Below are positions 35,380 to 45,671 of a DNA stretch of 64,000 nt, piece after piece. This DNA is from Candidatus Latescibacterota bacterium (GTDB lineage: Bacteria > Latescibacterota > UBA2968 > UBA8231): positions 1-64,000 of the forward strand of contig JAJDUT010000060.1 in the NCBI GenBank assembly GCA_022826515.1, given 5' to 3'. Within the stretch, counting starts at the first letter, position 1, and every line of letters begins with the position of its first letter. Made by a program: the position numbers and the translations under genes. The notes beneath the pieces were generated by a model. That model was not told the DNA's origin. It searched no databases and worked only from the letters and a program-made list of their open reading frames with translations.

Positions 35380-37682
35380 TAGCTCAGGCCGATGCTGCGG
35401 ACCAAGGTGCGGGTGGTGGAGTCGCCAGCGATCTTCAAGCGAAAGAGGTAGAGGCCGGGCGGGGCCAGTGCGCCGGAGTCGCCGCGGCCGTCCCAAGTTA
35501 GCTGGTAGTGGCCGGCCACGCCGGCGGCGTCTCGCAGCGTGCGGACTAGCCGGCCGCGCAGGTCATAGACGCGGGCTTCAATGGGGCGGGCGTCTAGAAC
35601 CTTGAGCACGTCGAAAGAGATGGCCAGCGCGTCGTTGACGCCGTCGCCGTTGGGAGTAAAAATTCCCGCGCCCATGTCTAGGCGCGAGAGTAAACTCTCG
35701 TCCACGGGCAGCGAGACCGCATCGCCCGCTCCCGCTAAATCGGGAACTGCATCGCCTGGATCGACCTGCTGACGCAGGGTGTCAAGCCCGCTTTCGCGCT
35801 CTAGAAAGGCGCGGAAGCGGGTATTGTTTTGGAAAACGGTGGCGGCAAAATCTAGCTCGACGCGCTCGGCGGCCGCGATGCGCTCGGGCAAGTGCAAGCG
35901 GAGGCCCGCATTCGTCTGTTCCACCTCGGCGTCGATTGCCGTGCCGTCGATTTGCAGGGCGCGAAAAGCGAGGGGCACCGAGGCTTCGAGGGCGATAGCT
36001 TCAAAGCCTTGACTGTCGCTGGCAAATTCTGGGCGGAGGAAGTACGTGAAGTCGGTTTGCTCACCCGGCGCAACGCGCGCGGGATGGACTTCGCCGACAG
36101 CGGTGTGCGCCAGAGGACGGGAGTAGATCAAGGCCAGCGCGTCGAGGGCAATGCCGGCCTGCGGGTCATCGGCGCGCAGCTCGGCCTCGAGCTGGACGTA
36201 GCGCCGGGGCGAAGGCGAGCGAAAGCGGGTGCCCGTGCGGAGGTATTCCTCGCTCCACACGCTCCAGCCATCGCCGGGTTGGAGCGTGGTTTCAATGGGG
36301 CCGCGAAACGAGGCGATCAGCTTTTCGTAGCGCCTTTTGGTAACCTCTTTGCCGTTTTTGTCGAAATAGCGCATCTCCTCGACGACGTGGTCGCCGGTGC
36401 GGCTGCGCAAGGAGAATTGGGCCCCGAGCTGTGCGTCAATTGCCCACTCAACCGCCGTGATATTCCAATTGGAGCCAAGGTCGATAACGGGCGAGCGCAG
36501 GATGACGCGGGCCGGATACCCCTCGCCGTACACTTGGAACTCGCTGACTAGCCCTAGTCCGTCCAAGCGGCCGGTGCTGTCAAAATCGCTGCCCGACAGG
36601 CCGCCGCCAATGATGTTGCCGCCTTGGCTAGTGGGATAGATCAAACGCAGGTAGCGGGCGGCGATTAGGGGAACATCGTGGCGAAAATTGCGCACGTCGA
36701 AGAAGTTGCGAGGGTCAGGGGGAATGGAGGCCAACGCCTGCCAAGCTAGCGATCCATCGGGAGCTAGCGATCCATCGGAGTACTGCAGCTTATAGGAGAG
36801 GAAGTTGGCGTAGGCCAGCCGCAGCCGCGGCGGAATGCCCAGCGGCTCGCCCAGTAGCCAAATCGAATCGATCCAGTAGGTGGCCCCTAGATCGATGCGA
36901 TAGTCGCCGAAGGTCTCGCTGTCGCCGCTGGAGCCTTTGGCGAGGGGGTTGACGCGCCACATGGTCGAGAGGTCGCCGTCGAACATGACGGAAGGAACGC
37001 CAGCTACAGCGACGATGGCAGCCTCGACATCGACGGTGCCGCCGTTGGCGATCAGGTCAAAGGCGATATTGTCGCCAAAGGCTTTGATTTGGATTTCGGC
37101 GAGCGCGGGCGCACCAGTCATTTCGCGGGTGGCCTCGATGCGGAGAACTTGGACGAGTTCGTCGTTGAGGTCGATCACCACGTCGCGCCCTTCGTTGAAG
37201 GCAAAGCGCTCGCTGTGGCTGTAGAGTAGGGTGCCTTCGACGACGACGTTGGCGCTGTTGATAAAGCGCTCGCCCTTGGAGAGCGAGAGGTTGAAAAAGG
37301 GCAAAGGAGGCTCGCTGTCGGCAAAGCGCAGGCGAATCTGTTGGACGGGGAACACCTGCCCCAGGTCGATCTCGAGCCACCAGTCTTCTGTGTCTGTGCC
37401 CGGCGGTGGACTCCAACTCGTGGCGAGGTCGCCGTCAAAGGCGCGGGCCGCTGTAGATTGTGCCGCACCGGCCCCGCGGACCGTAGCCTCCGAGAGCGGG
37501 TCGATGTCTTTGCCGAGCCGCACTGGCCGCAACGAGCCGGCTTCGTCTAGGCGCAGGCCGCCAGGGGGATAGACCCAGTTTTCCCCGATATCCGCCGCAG
37601 TCATAACTAGGCGCTCGGCGCGAATAGAGCTGTATGGCACGAGCATGCACAGGGCTAAAGGCAAGAGGCGGAATGGCGACAC
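35376..37682 (-). CDS. Large secreted protein with F5/8C-like modules and FlgD-like C-terminus
   Basis: About 768 aa from GTG 37682, which gives a compact signal peptide (MSPFRLLPLALCMLVPYSSIRA); the frame stays open to 37898, but that would overlap the divergent gene at 37789. Contains repeated discoidin-like beta-sandwich segments (DLATSWSPPPGTDTEDWWLE; DLGATYWIDSIWLLGEP) and a C-terminal block FTPNGDGVNDALAISF, VYDLRGRLVRTL, WDGRGDSGALAPPGLYLFRL, the FlgD-like Ig / sorting module. Paralogue of the partial gene at 1-2178. Surface-exposed or secreted; carbohydrate binding is possible for the discoidin-like parts. Confidence 0.8.
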   Translation of the reverse strand: MSPFRLLPLALCMLVPYSSIRAERLVMTAADIGENWVYPPGGLRLDEAGSLRPVRLGKDIDPLSEATVRGAGAAQSTAARAFDGDLATSWSPPPGTDTEDWWLEIDLGQVFPVQQIRLRFADSEPPLPFFNLSLSKGERFINSANVVVEGTLLYSHSERFAFNEGRDVVIDLNDELVQVLRIEATREMTGAPALAEIQIKAFGDNIAFDLIANGGTVDVEAAIVAVAGVPSVMFDGDLSTMWRVNPLAKGSSGDSETFGDYRIDLGATYWIDSIWLLGEPLGIPPRLRLAYANFLSYKLQYSDGSLAPDGSLAWQALASIPPDPRNFFDVRNFRHDVPLIAARYLRLIYPTSQGGNIIGGGLSGSDFDSTGRLDGLGLVSEFQVYGEGYPARVILRSPVIDLGSNWNITAVEWAIDAQLGAQFSLRSRTGDHVVEEMRYFDKNGKEVTKRRYEKLIASFRGPIETTLQPGDGWSVWSEEYLRTGTRFRSPSPRRYVQLEAELRADDPQAGIALDALALIYSRPLAHTAVGEVHPARVAPGEQTDFTYFLRPEFASDSQGFEAIALEASVPLAFRALQIDGTAIDAEVEQTNAGLRLHLPERIAAAERVELDFAATVFQNNTRFRAFLERESGLDTLRQQVDPGDAVPDLAGAGDAVSLPVDESLLSRLDMGAGIFTPNGDGVNDALAISFDVLKVLDARPIEARVYDLRGRLVRTLRDAAGVAGHYQLTWDGRGDSGALAPPGLYLFRLKIAGDSTTRTLVRSIGLSY

Positions 37683-37788
37683 GGGCGATCTGCTGTTTTT
37701 TAGAGAAAAGCACGGCTCAAGCGTTGGATATAAGATATATTGGATTAAGGGCTGATGCATCTTATAAGCGAAAACAGGCCGGTACGAG

Positions 37789-38541
37789 ATGTTTAAGCGC
37801 AGCAACATTACCTTTATCATCGTTCCAGAAAAGGGTCGCAAGACCTTTGAGTTTAAGACCTCCACTACACTCGTGTGGTTGCTAGGGTTGTGTTGCATTG
37901 CCGTGCTCGTAATCTTGTCCTTGGGGATTGGTTCCTATTTCGACAAGCGCGAGCTAACGCAGAAGGCAGCCCAGCTTGAGCAGGACAAGGCCCTGCTCTT
38001 GGAGCAAGTAAGCCAGATAGAGCAGCTCGAAGAAACGCTGGTCCGGCTCACGCGCGGCAACGATCAGTTGCGCGCGGTCTTGGGCAGACCCGAGGCATTA
38101 GGCGAGGCGGCGGCGCAGCCCAGCGAGGAGACTCCTTATATCTCCTTCATGCAGCGGCTGTGTTGGGGCCACGTGCAGACCGTCCCCACCTTGTGGCCGT
38201 TGCGCGGGCCCGTGATCAGGCCCTTTAGCGAGGAGTATCCCTCGGTTGTTATTGCCGCGGCTGCGGGCAGCTTGGTGCAGGCTAGTGCTGCGGGCCAGGT
38301 GCTGCAAGTGGGCTATGACGCGGACCTCGGCTACGTGGTAACGCTCGACCACGGCAACGGTCTGCTGACCCAATACGGATACAACGCGCACCTGCTCGTC
38401 GATGTGGGGGACTACGTGCTCAAGGGGCAGTCTATTGCGCTGTTAGATGAGGGACGCGGATCTCGGAGGCCGGGGTTGCACTATGCCGTCCAAGAAGAGG
38501 GGCAGTTCCGCGACCCCTCGCGCTACAGATTGTGGATGTAA
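37789..38541 (+). CDS. Membrane-anchored M23-family protein, probably catalytically inactive
   Basis: 250 aa. One membrane helix (residues 28-48), a coiled coil (about 54-95, ELTQKAAQLEQDKALLLEQV) and a C-terminal LytM/M23 domain. The first zinc motif (HxxxD) is replaced by YPSVVIAAAAG and the last (HxH) retains only GLHYAV, while the LDHGNGLLTQYGYN strand is kept. This resembles EnvC/NlpD-like degenerate LytM factors that activate amidases. Followed by a strong terminator shared with groEL. Confidence 0.78.
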   Translation: MFKRSNITFIIVPEKGRKTFEFKTSTTLVWLLGLCCIAVLVILSLGIGSYFDKRELTQKAAQLEQDKALLLEQVSQIEQLEETLVRLTRGNDQLRAVLGRPEALGEAAAQPSEETPYISFMQRLCWGHVQTVPTLWPLRGPVIRPFSEEYPSVVIAAAAGSLVQASAAGQVLQVGYDADLGYVVTLDHGNGLLTQYGYNAHLLVDVGDYVLKGQSIALLDEGRGSRRPGLHYAVQEEGQFRDPSRYRLWM

Positions 38542-38579
38542 AAAAGGCTCGCTGCTTCTTTGGCAGCGAGCCTTTTTTT
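38541..38579. terminator. Bidirectional intrinsic terminator
   Basis: AAAAAGGCTCGCTGC (38541-38555) pairs with GCAGCGAGCCTTTTT (38563-38577), with A and T tracts on either side. It ends both the M23-like gene and the converging groEL. Confidence 0.93.
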
Positions 38580-38597
38580 GTTTGCGACAGAGGGATG

Positions 38598-40250
<1,653 letters not shown>

Positions 40251-40292
40251 CTAGTGTGGTGGGTGGATGGAAAAATTCGTTTTTATAAGAGG

Positions 40293-40319
40293 TTGGCACT
40301 CAAAAAAAGGGAGTGCTAA
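40293..40319 (-). promoter_or_regulatory. CIRCE operator (HrcA site)
   Basis: TTGGCACTC-N9-GAGTGCTAA at 40293-40319 differs from the consensus TTAGCACTC-N9-GAGTGCTAA by one base. It lies in the groEL leader, 55 bp before the start codon, predicting HrcA repression and heat induction. Confidence 0.95.
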
Positions 40320-40339
40320 AAAACAAAGCTGAGCAAATA

Positions 40340-40368
40340 AATATAGAAATTATGTCGTTTTTGTGCAA
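40340..40368 (-). promoter_or_regulatory. Sigma-70-like promoter of groEL
   Basis: On the minus strand TTGCAC (40363-40368), a 17-bp spacer, and TATATT (40340-40345). The predicted start near 40333 places CIRCE just downstream, as is usual. Confidence 0.75.
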
Positions 40369-40448
40369 GAATAGCTCTTTGTCTGGACTGTGCATTCCGA
40401 ATGTACGCAGGGATAAGCTGCCGACTGTCGGGGTTCTGCTCTGGAATG

Positions 40449-41663
40449 CTAATCGAGCAAGCTCTGAAGCTCGGGCGGCAAGCCTTGGCGCAAGGAGTCG
40501 GGAAAGTTGTCGCGGTACTTGGTTCGGCGCACTAGTTCGATTAGGCGGGCCGCTGAGGGGTGATAGAACGAGGTGAAATATACGTAGCGGGGCCGATCCG
40601 TCCGGTTGGGAGAACTGGCGTGGTAACACAGGGGGTTGAAGACGATGAGATCGCCATCGTTGGCGCAAATTTCAATGCCGTCGTCGTCATTGGCGTCGGG
40701 GACTGAGGCGGTGTGATTCTGGATGGGTCCCCGTCCCTCCGCTTGCTCTGCCTTACCGCTGGCTTCGAGGGACAACTTGTGTGAGCCGGGCACGATCATA
40801 AACGCGGCCCCTCCGGTGGAAACCGTACTACAGCAATGCAGCATCTGGTAATAGACCTGTCTCGGCCTAGCTTCAAACTCTTCGCGGCAAAAGGCCGCGT
40901 CGATGTGCCATTGCGGAGCTTGGTACGGCGGCGGCGAGGGATCGCTGCGGATGAAAACTTGCTCGCGCAGGCGAAGATCGCGCGACCCGATCAATGTTGC
41001 AGCAAGTTCGAGCGTCGCGGGATTGTTCACTAAGCGGGCCATAATGGCCCCTGGAATGGGATGCCGCAGGTCGCGTCTGGCGGTGTGATCGCCGGGCACA
41101 ATGGGGCCGACGAGGCTGTCGATATGAGCGCGAATGGCGGCGGTAGTGTCGCGGTCGAGATACTCGGGGAACACAGTGTACCCTTGGCTCTCCAGCTCCT
41201 GCAACCGGATGTTGAGATCAGCTAGCTCGGGATAGGCGTCGTTTTCCATGGTCAGCTTCTCCATATCCCTTTTGAATATGTCGAATACCTCCTGTACATT
41301 TTCACTCAAAGGTCCTAGACGTTCAGCTTGTAAATCCATGGCGTAAGCATGGACAAAGAAGTGTCGAAACGCCAAGTATGGTTTCAATGCGTCAGCAGTA
41401 GAAGACGCGATTAAGCCGGAAGAAACCGCCAGATTCACTAGGTCGCGGTGCCAAGAAGGACCGTCTGGAACAGTCAATCCTCTATCCTGCACGACATGTT
41501 TCAGGATGTTTTCAATACCGTTGTAGAAATTGTGTAGGAGGGTAGATACACCTGCCAGTTCGAGGGTGGACAAATCGGTGTACAACCGATTCTGGGGAAA
41601 TTCCGTCAAGACCCGTTCGATCTGTTCAAACTCAGCTTCAACGTGTTTTCTGAGTTGCCTCAT
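40449..41663 (-). CDS. HEPN (HepT-like)-PhyH dioxygenase fusion protein
   Basis: 404 aa. Residues 1-140 form a HepT-like HEPN domain (ELAGVSTLLHNFYNGIENIL) with the RX4HXY motif intact: Arg100-HFFV-His105-Ala-Tyr107. Residues 150-400 form a PhyH-type Fe(II)/2OG dioxygenase with HxD His253/Asp255 (QWHIDAAF), VPGSHK, distal His348 (CYHASSPNR) and Arg360 nearby. In HepT/MntA systems the HEPN protein is an RNase whose Tyr is adenylylated by the MNT partner; the MNT gene precedes this one with a 26-nt overlap. I know of no HEPN-PhyH fusion. Alternatives: a self-regulating oxygenase, or a chance fusion. Confidence 0.85.
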   Translation of the reverse strand: MRQLRKHVEAEFEQIERVLTEFPQNRLYTDLSTLELAGVSTLLHNFYNGIENILKHVVQDRGLTVPDGPSWHRDLVNLAVSSGLIASSTADALKPYLAFRHFFVHAYAMDLQAERLGPLSENVQEVFDIFKRDMEKLTMENDAYPELADLNIRLQELESQGYTVFPEYLDRDTTAAIRAHIDSLVGPIVPGDHTARRDLRHPIPGAIMARLVNNPATLELAATLIGSRDLRLREQVFIRSDPSPPPYQAPQWHIDAAFCREEFEARPRQVYYQMLHCCSTVSTGGAAFMIVPGSHKLSLEASGKAEQAEGRGPIQNHTASVPDANDDDGIEICANDGDLIVFNPLCYHASSPNRTDRPRYVYFTSFYHPSAARLIELVRRTKYRDNFPDSLRQGLPPELQSLLD

Positions 41664-41925
41664 ACAGAGGAAGTCCTTCTTTGCGGATTTGGCGGGTCAG
41701 CTTTGAGTTTTGCGAAAGATCAATGAGGTCAACGGGCTTAGAGACACTGAAGAGTAGATCGCCGTAGAAGCGAAAAAAGTCCTGTGGAGGCAGGCCTTCT
41801 ACGGCCAAGTCAATGTCGCGGCCTTCGCGGGTGGGGTCAATGCTAGAGCCAAAGAGGAGTAGGCGCGTGATTGAATAGTGCTCGGCGAGGCGGGTGATGG
41901 CTTCTCGGTCTTGATCCAGAATCAT
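41638..41925 (-). CDS. MNT-type nucleotidyltransferase (MntA-like)
   Basis: 95 aa. Minimal nucleotidyltransferase with LLLFGSSIDPTREGRDIDLAV: GS followed by nine residues and DxD, one residue shorter than the usual GSX10DXD. The rest (PPQDFFRFYGDLLFSVSKPV) fits MntA-like proteins paired with HepT. It probably adenylylates Tyr107 of the HEPN domain encoded immediately downstream (inference from the family). Confidence 0.85.
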   Translation of the reverse strand: MILDQDREAITRLAEHYSITRLLLFGSSIDPTREGRDIDLAVEGLPPQDFFRFYGDLLFSVSKPVDLIDLSQNSKLTRQIRKEGLPLYEATQKTR

Positions 41926-42119
41926 TTTAGGGATGCGTCTTTTTTAGGCATTCCGTGATGGGGCACAAGGAGCGCGTAGGGCATGAGCGGTTCCTTGGCG
42001 AAAAAGGTACATTGTTAAAGGCGGTTGGGGCAAGTGGCTTTACGCGGCATATTTCTAACCCAGATTCTGACTCTAGGCCAGTCCTCTATAGTCGGCGTTC
42101 AATAAAAAAGAAACTACCC

Positions 42120-42797
42120 ATGAATAAAACGCGCGTTTGCCGAGTCGGGCGGATCGATTTTGCTCGGGCTTGGGCTTGGCAGGAGTCGCTGCGCCAATTG
42201 CGGCGAGCCGAACAAATTCCAGACACCCTGATGCTGGTCGAACATCCGCCCACCTATACCGGCGGACGGGCGACGCTGCCCGAGCATCTCCTAACCCAAG
42301 GGATAGATGTGGTCGAGATTGACCGCGGGGGCAGCGTGACGTTTCACGGGCCGGGCCAGATCGTGGCCTATCCGATTGTCGATCTGCGCCAGCGCGGTCG
42401 GGATGTACACCAGTACTTGCGCGATTTGGAGGCCGTGCTGATCCGCACGTTGGCTGCCTATGGCTTGGAGGGAGAGGCTCGGGGCGGCTTGACGGGCGCT
42501 TGGGTCGGCTCGTCCAAGGTGGCGTCGATCGGCGTGAACGTGCGGCACTGGATCACGACTCATGGTCTGGCCCTGAATGTGGCTACCGACCTGAGCCACT
42601 TTGCGGCAATCAAGCCCTGCGGCTTGGGCAGCGAGGAGATAACTACGATGGCCGCACTCTTGGGCCGCGCGTTGGACCGGCGCGAGGTCGAATCCGAACT
42701 CCTGCGCGCCTATGCCGATGTATTCGCCTGCGAGTTGATTGAGGTCGAACGCAGTGTCTTGGCGGCTTGCATTGGCCGTCTTGAGCGAAAGTCTTAA
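42120..42797 (+). CDS. lipB: Octanoyl-[ACP]:protein N-octanoyltransferase
   Basis: 225 aa from ATG 42120. Family motifs: LVEHPPTYTGGR, RGGSVTFHGPGQ, GSSKVASIGV (Lys133) and KPCGLGSEEIT (Cys167), the Lys/Cys pair of the acyl-transfer mechanism. Attaches octanoate to lipoyl domains before LipA acts. lipA is not adjacent. Confidence 0.95.
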   Translation: MNKTRVCRVGRIDFARAWAWQESLRQLRRAEQIPDTLMLVEHPPTYTGGRATLPEHLLTQGIDVVEIDRGGSVTFHGPGQIVAYPIVDLRQRGRDVHQYLRDLEAVLIRTLAAYGLEGEARGGLTGAWVGSSKVASIGVNVRHWITTHGLALNVATDLSHFAAIKPCGLGSEEITTMAALLGRALDRREVESELLRAYADVFACELIEVERSVLAACIGRLERKS

Positions 42798-42885
42798 ATT
42801 CAAAGGCTGCGACAGATAGGCCCCCGACCACAGCAGTCGAACCGGGCCGATTATTCCATAAACAAAAGACGAGGAGTTTTACACT

Positions 42886-44139
42886 ATGGCCGATTGGCAG
42901 CCCAAGGTCCCCGCAAACGGCGAAAAAATAACTTTAGTAGATGGCACGCTCAGCGTTCCAGATCAGCCCATCATCCCCTTTATCGAAGGCGACGGCACCG
43001 GGCCGGATATCTGGGCGGCGGCCGTGCGCGTCTTTGACGCAGCCGTCGAGAAGGCTTATGGCGGTCAGCGAAAAATCGCCTGGATGGAGGTTTTGGCCGG
43101 TGGGAAGGCCTTCGAACAGACCGCTAGCTGGCTGCCCGACGCCACAGTGGAGGCCTTCAACACCTACCTAGTTGGCATCAAGGGGCCGCTGACGACGCCG
43201 GTCGGCGGTGGGATCCGTAGCCTCAACGTGGCGTTGCGCCAGATCCTCGATCTCTATGTGTGTCTGCGCCCCGTGCGCTACTTCAGCGGCGTGCCCTCGC
43301 CGGTGCGGCAACCCGAGCTGGTGGATATGGTCATCTTCCGCGAGAACACCGAGGACATCTACGCCGGGATCGAGTTTGAGGAAGGCACGGACGACAACGC
43401 GCGTTTTAAGGCGCTGCTTGCAGAGCACTTTGCCGATCGCTACGGCAAAATCCGCTTTCCAGATACCGCTGGCTTGGGCGTCAAGCCGATCTCACAAGAG
43501 GGCACCGAGCGGCTGGTTCGCGCCGCTATTGACTACGCCGCCGCCCAGGGACGCGATAGCGTGACCCTGGTCCACAAAGGCAACATCATGAAATTCACCG
43601 AAGGAGCCTTCCGCGACTGGGGCTACGAGGTGGCGCAAAAGGCTTATGGCGGCGAAGAAATCGACGGCGGCCCTTGGACTAGCATCGTCGTCAACGGCAC
43701 CGAGATTACCGTCAAGGACGCGATCGCCGACGCCTTTTTGCAGCAGATCCTCACGCGCCCGGCCGAGTACTCGGTCATCGCCACGATGAACCTCAACGGC
43801 GATTACATCAGCGACGCGCTGGCCGCTTGCGTCGGCGGTATCGGCATTGCTCCAGGCGGCAACATCAACTACACCACGGGCCACGCCATCTTTGAGGCCA
43901 CCCACGGCACCGCGCCCAAATACGCCGACCAAGACAAGGTCAACCCCGGTTCGGTGATCCTGTCCGGCGACATGATGCTCCGCCACTTGGGCTGGAACGA
44001 GGCGGCGGACCTGATCGTCAAGGGGCTGGAGCAGACGATTGCGAACCGAGTAGTTACCTACGACTTTGCGCGGCTGATGGACGAGCCGACCGAGGTCAAG
44101 TGCTCGGAGTTCGGCACGGCAATTATCGAGAACATGTAG
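42886..44139 (+). CDS. icd: Isocitrate dehydrogenase (NADP-dependent type)
   Basis: 417 aa. [14 protein letters not shown] at the N-terminus, [30 protein letters not shown], and [20 protein letters not shown]. Full length for the homodimeric E. coli-type enzyme. TCA cycle; supplies 2-oxoglutarate, which also links to ammonium assimilation and to the Fe/2OG enzymes here. Overlaps moaC by one base. Confidence 0.95.
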   Translation: MADWQPKVPANGEKITLVDGTLSVPDQPIIPFIEGDGTGPDIWAAAVRVFDAAVEKAYGGQRKIAWMEVLAGGKAFEQTASWLPDATVEAFNTYLVGIKGPLTTPVGGGIRSLNVALRQILDLYVCLRPVRYFSGVPSPVRQPELVDMVIFRENTEDIYAGIEFEEGTDDNARFKALLAEHFADRYGKIRFPDTAGLGVKPISQEGTERLVRAAIDYAAAQGRDSVTLVHKGNIMKFTEGAFRDWGYEVAQKAYGGEEIDGGPWTSIVVNGTEITVKDAIADAFLQQILTRPAEYSVIATMNLNGDYISDALAACVGGIGIAPGGNINYTTGHAIFEATHGTAPKYADQDKVNPGSVILSGDMMLRHLGWNEAADLIVKGLEQTIANRVVTYDFARLMDEPTEVKCSEFGTAIIENM

Positions 44140-44618
44140 TGGCCGACGCGCTTACTCACCTCGACGAGCAGGGCCGCCTCAAGATGGTCGATATAGGCGG
44201 CAAGGAGCCGACGGCGCGGCTGGCGCGGGTGCGCGGCGAGATCCGCATGGACCGCGCGACGGCGCGGCTGATCGCCGAGAATAAAGTCGCCAAGGGTAGC
44301 GTCCTAGAAGCGGCGCGGCTGGCCGGGATCATGGCCGCCAAGCGCACGGGCGAGTTAATCCCCTTGTGCCATCCGCTCAACCTCACGGCGGTCCGCGTGG
44401 ATTTGCACGTCGGCGAGGATCGGGTAGAGGTCGAGGCTGAAGCCAAAATCGATGACCGTACGGGCGTGGAAATGGAAGCCTTGGTGGCGGCGAGCACGGC
44501 GCTTTTGACCATTTACGACATGTGCAAGGGCGTCGATCGCGGGATGGTGATTTCCGAGTTGCGGCTGATGGAGAAGCGGGGAGGGCGGAGCGGGACGTGG
44601 GTACGGGAAGAGGAGTAG
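44139..44618 (+). CDS. moaC: Cyclic pyranopterin monophosphate synthase
   Basis: 159 aa from GTG 44139, overlapping the icd stop (TAGTG). Motifs MVDIGGKEPTAR at the start, LCHPLNLT and ALLTIYDMCKGVDRGM in the C-terminal half. Second step of molybdenum cofactor synthesis, required by NasA. Confidence 0.93.
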   Translation: MADALTHLDEQGRLKMVDIGGKEPTARLARVRGEIRMDRATARLIAENKVAKGSVLEAARLAGIMAAKRTGELIPLCHPLNLTAVRVDLHVGEDRVEVEAEAKIDDRTGVEMEALVAASTALLTIYDMCKGVDRGMVISELRLMEKRGGRSGTWVREEE

Positions 44619-44671
44619 GTTTAGAAAACCTTCACGGAGGTCAGCGCGGATCCTTGCTATCGGGGTAAATC

Positions 44672-45589
44672 TCATTCCAAGGCATTAGCCAGCTTGAGCA
44701 GCACGGCCTTCTGGCTGTGCAGGCGGTTTTCAGCTTGGGTGAAAATCAGCGAACGCTCGTCGTGCAAGAGCGCGCCTTCGATCTCATAGCCGTGATGAGC
44801 GGGGAGGCAGTGCAGGATTTTCAGGTCTAGATCGGCGAGCAATTCGCGGTTGAGCTGATAGGGCTGAAAGGTCTGGACCCGACGCTCCTTTTCGCGGGCG
44901 AACTTGGGATCAGTGAAAAACTCCATGTCGATCCAAGTGTCGGTGTACACGGCGTCAGACTTGGCCAGCGCCGGATGCAGTTCCTCCGCGTGCTCGTAGA
45001 GTCCCAAGCGCTTGGCTTCGGCGTAGAGCTCGTCGTCGCGCGCGGCGTCGTTGATTTCGGGGCAGACGCATGTGACGTGCATGCCCACTTTGACGCCAGC
45101 GGCAATGAGTGAGTTGGCGACGTTGTTGAGTACCCCGACGTATGTCAGCCGCACTCCTTCGAGCCGCCCCAAAGCCTCCTGTAGGGTCATCAAGTCGGCC
45201 AATGCCTGCAAGGGGTGGTAGCGGTTGCAGCAGCCGTTTATCAGCGGCACCTGCGCGGCGGCGGCCGCGCGGCGCACATCGGCGTGTTCGAGCAGGCGGG
45301 CGACGATGAAGTCGGAGTAGCCGGAGAGTACGCGGAACTCATCGCCTAAGTCGGCTAGCCCAAAATTGGTGTCCTGCCAGTTCAAGTAGAGAGCGTGCCC
45401 GCCTAGCTGGGCGGTGCCGATCTCACCGGCACAGCGGGTGCGGGTCGAAGTCTTCTGGAAGAGCAGGACGACTGTGCGTCCAGAGAGGGCGTCGGCGTAG
45501 TGCTGTGGGGTATCCTTGACGGCGAGGCCGAGTTCGACAGCTTGCTGCACATCGGCTGGAGACCAGTCCTTTAAGGTAATTAAATGCAA
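44672..45589 (-). CDS. Ornithine/acylornithine carbamoyltransferase-family protein
   Basis: 305 aa. Carbamoyl-phosphate site STRTR (48-52), HPLQ (125-128) and HCLP (260-263) are intact. The ornithine-binding SMG motif is absent; the equivalent position reads TWIDMEFF (219-225). So the amino-acid substrate may not be plain ornithine. Likely arginine or related biosynthesis. Single gene, opposite to moaC. Confidence 0.8.
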   Translation of the reverse strand: MHLITLKDWSPADVQQAVELGLAVKDTPQHYADALSGRTVVLLFQKTSTRTRCAGEIGTAQLGGHALYLNWQDTNFGLADLGDEFRVLSGYSDFIVARLLEHADVRRAAAAAQVPLINGCCNRYHPLQALADLMTLQEALGRLEGVRLTYVGVLNNVANSLIAAGVKVGMHVTCVCPEINDAARDDELYAEAKRLGLYEHAEELHPALAKSDAVYTDTWIDMEFFTDPKFAREKERRVQTFQPYQLNRELLADLDLKILHCLPAHHGYEIEGALLHDERSLIFTQAENRLHSQKAVLLKLANALE

Positions 45590-45671
45590 TGGAAACTCTT
45601 CCTTACCCTTCTTTGTGTAGAAAAAAGAAGTAATATAATAAATAAAAATTTGTAATCAAGAATAATTATTA

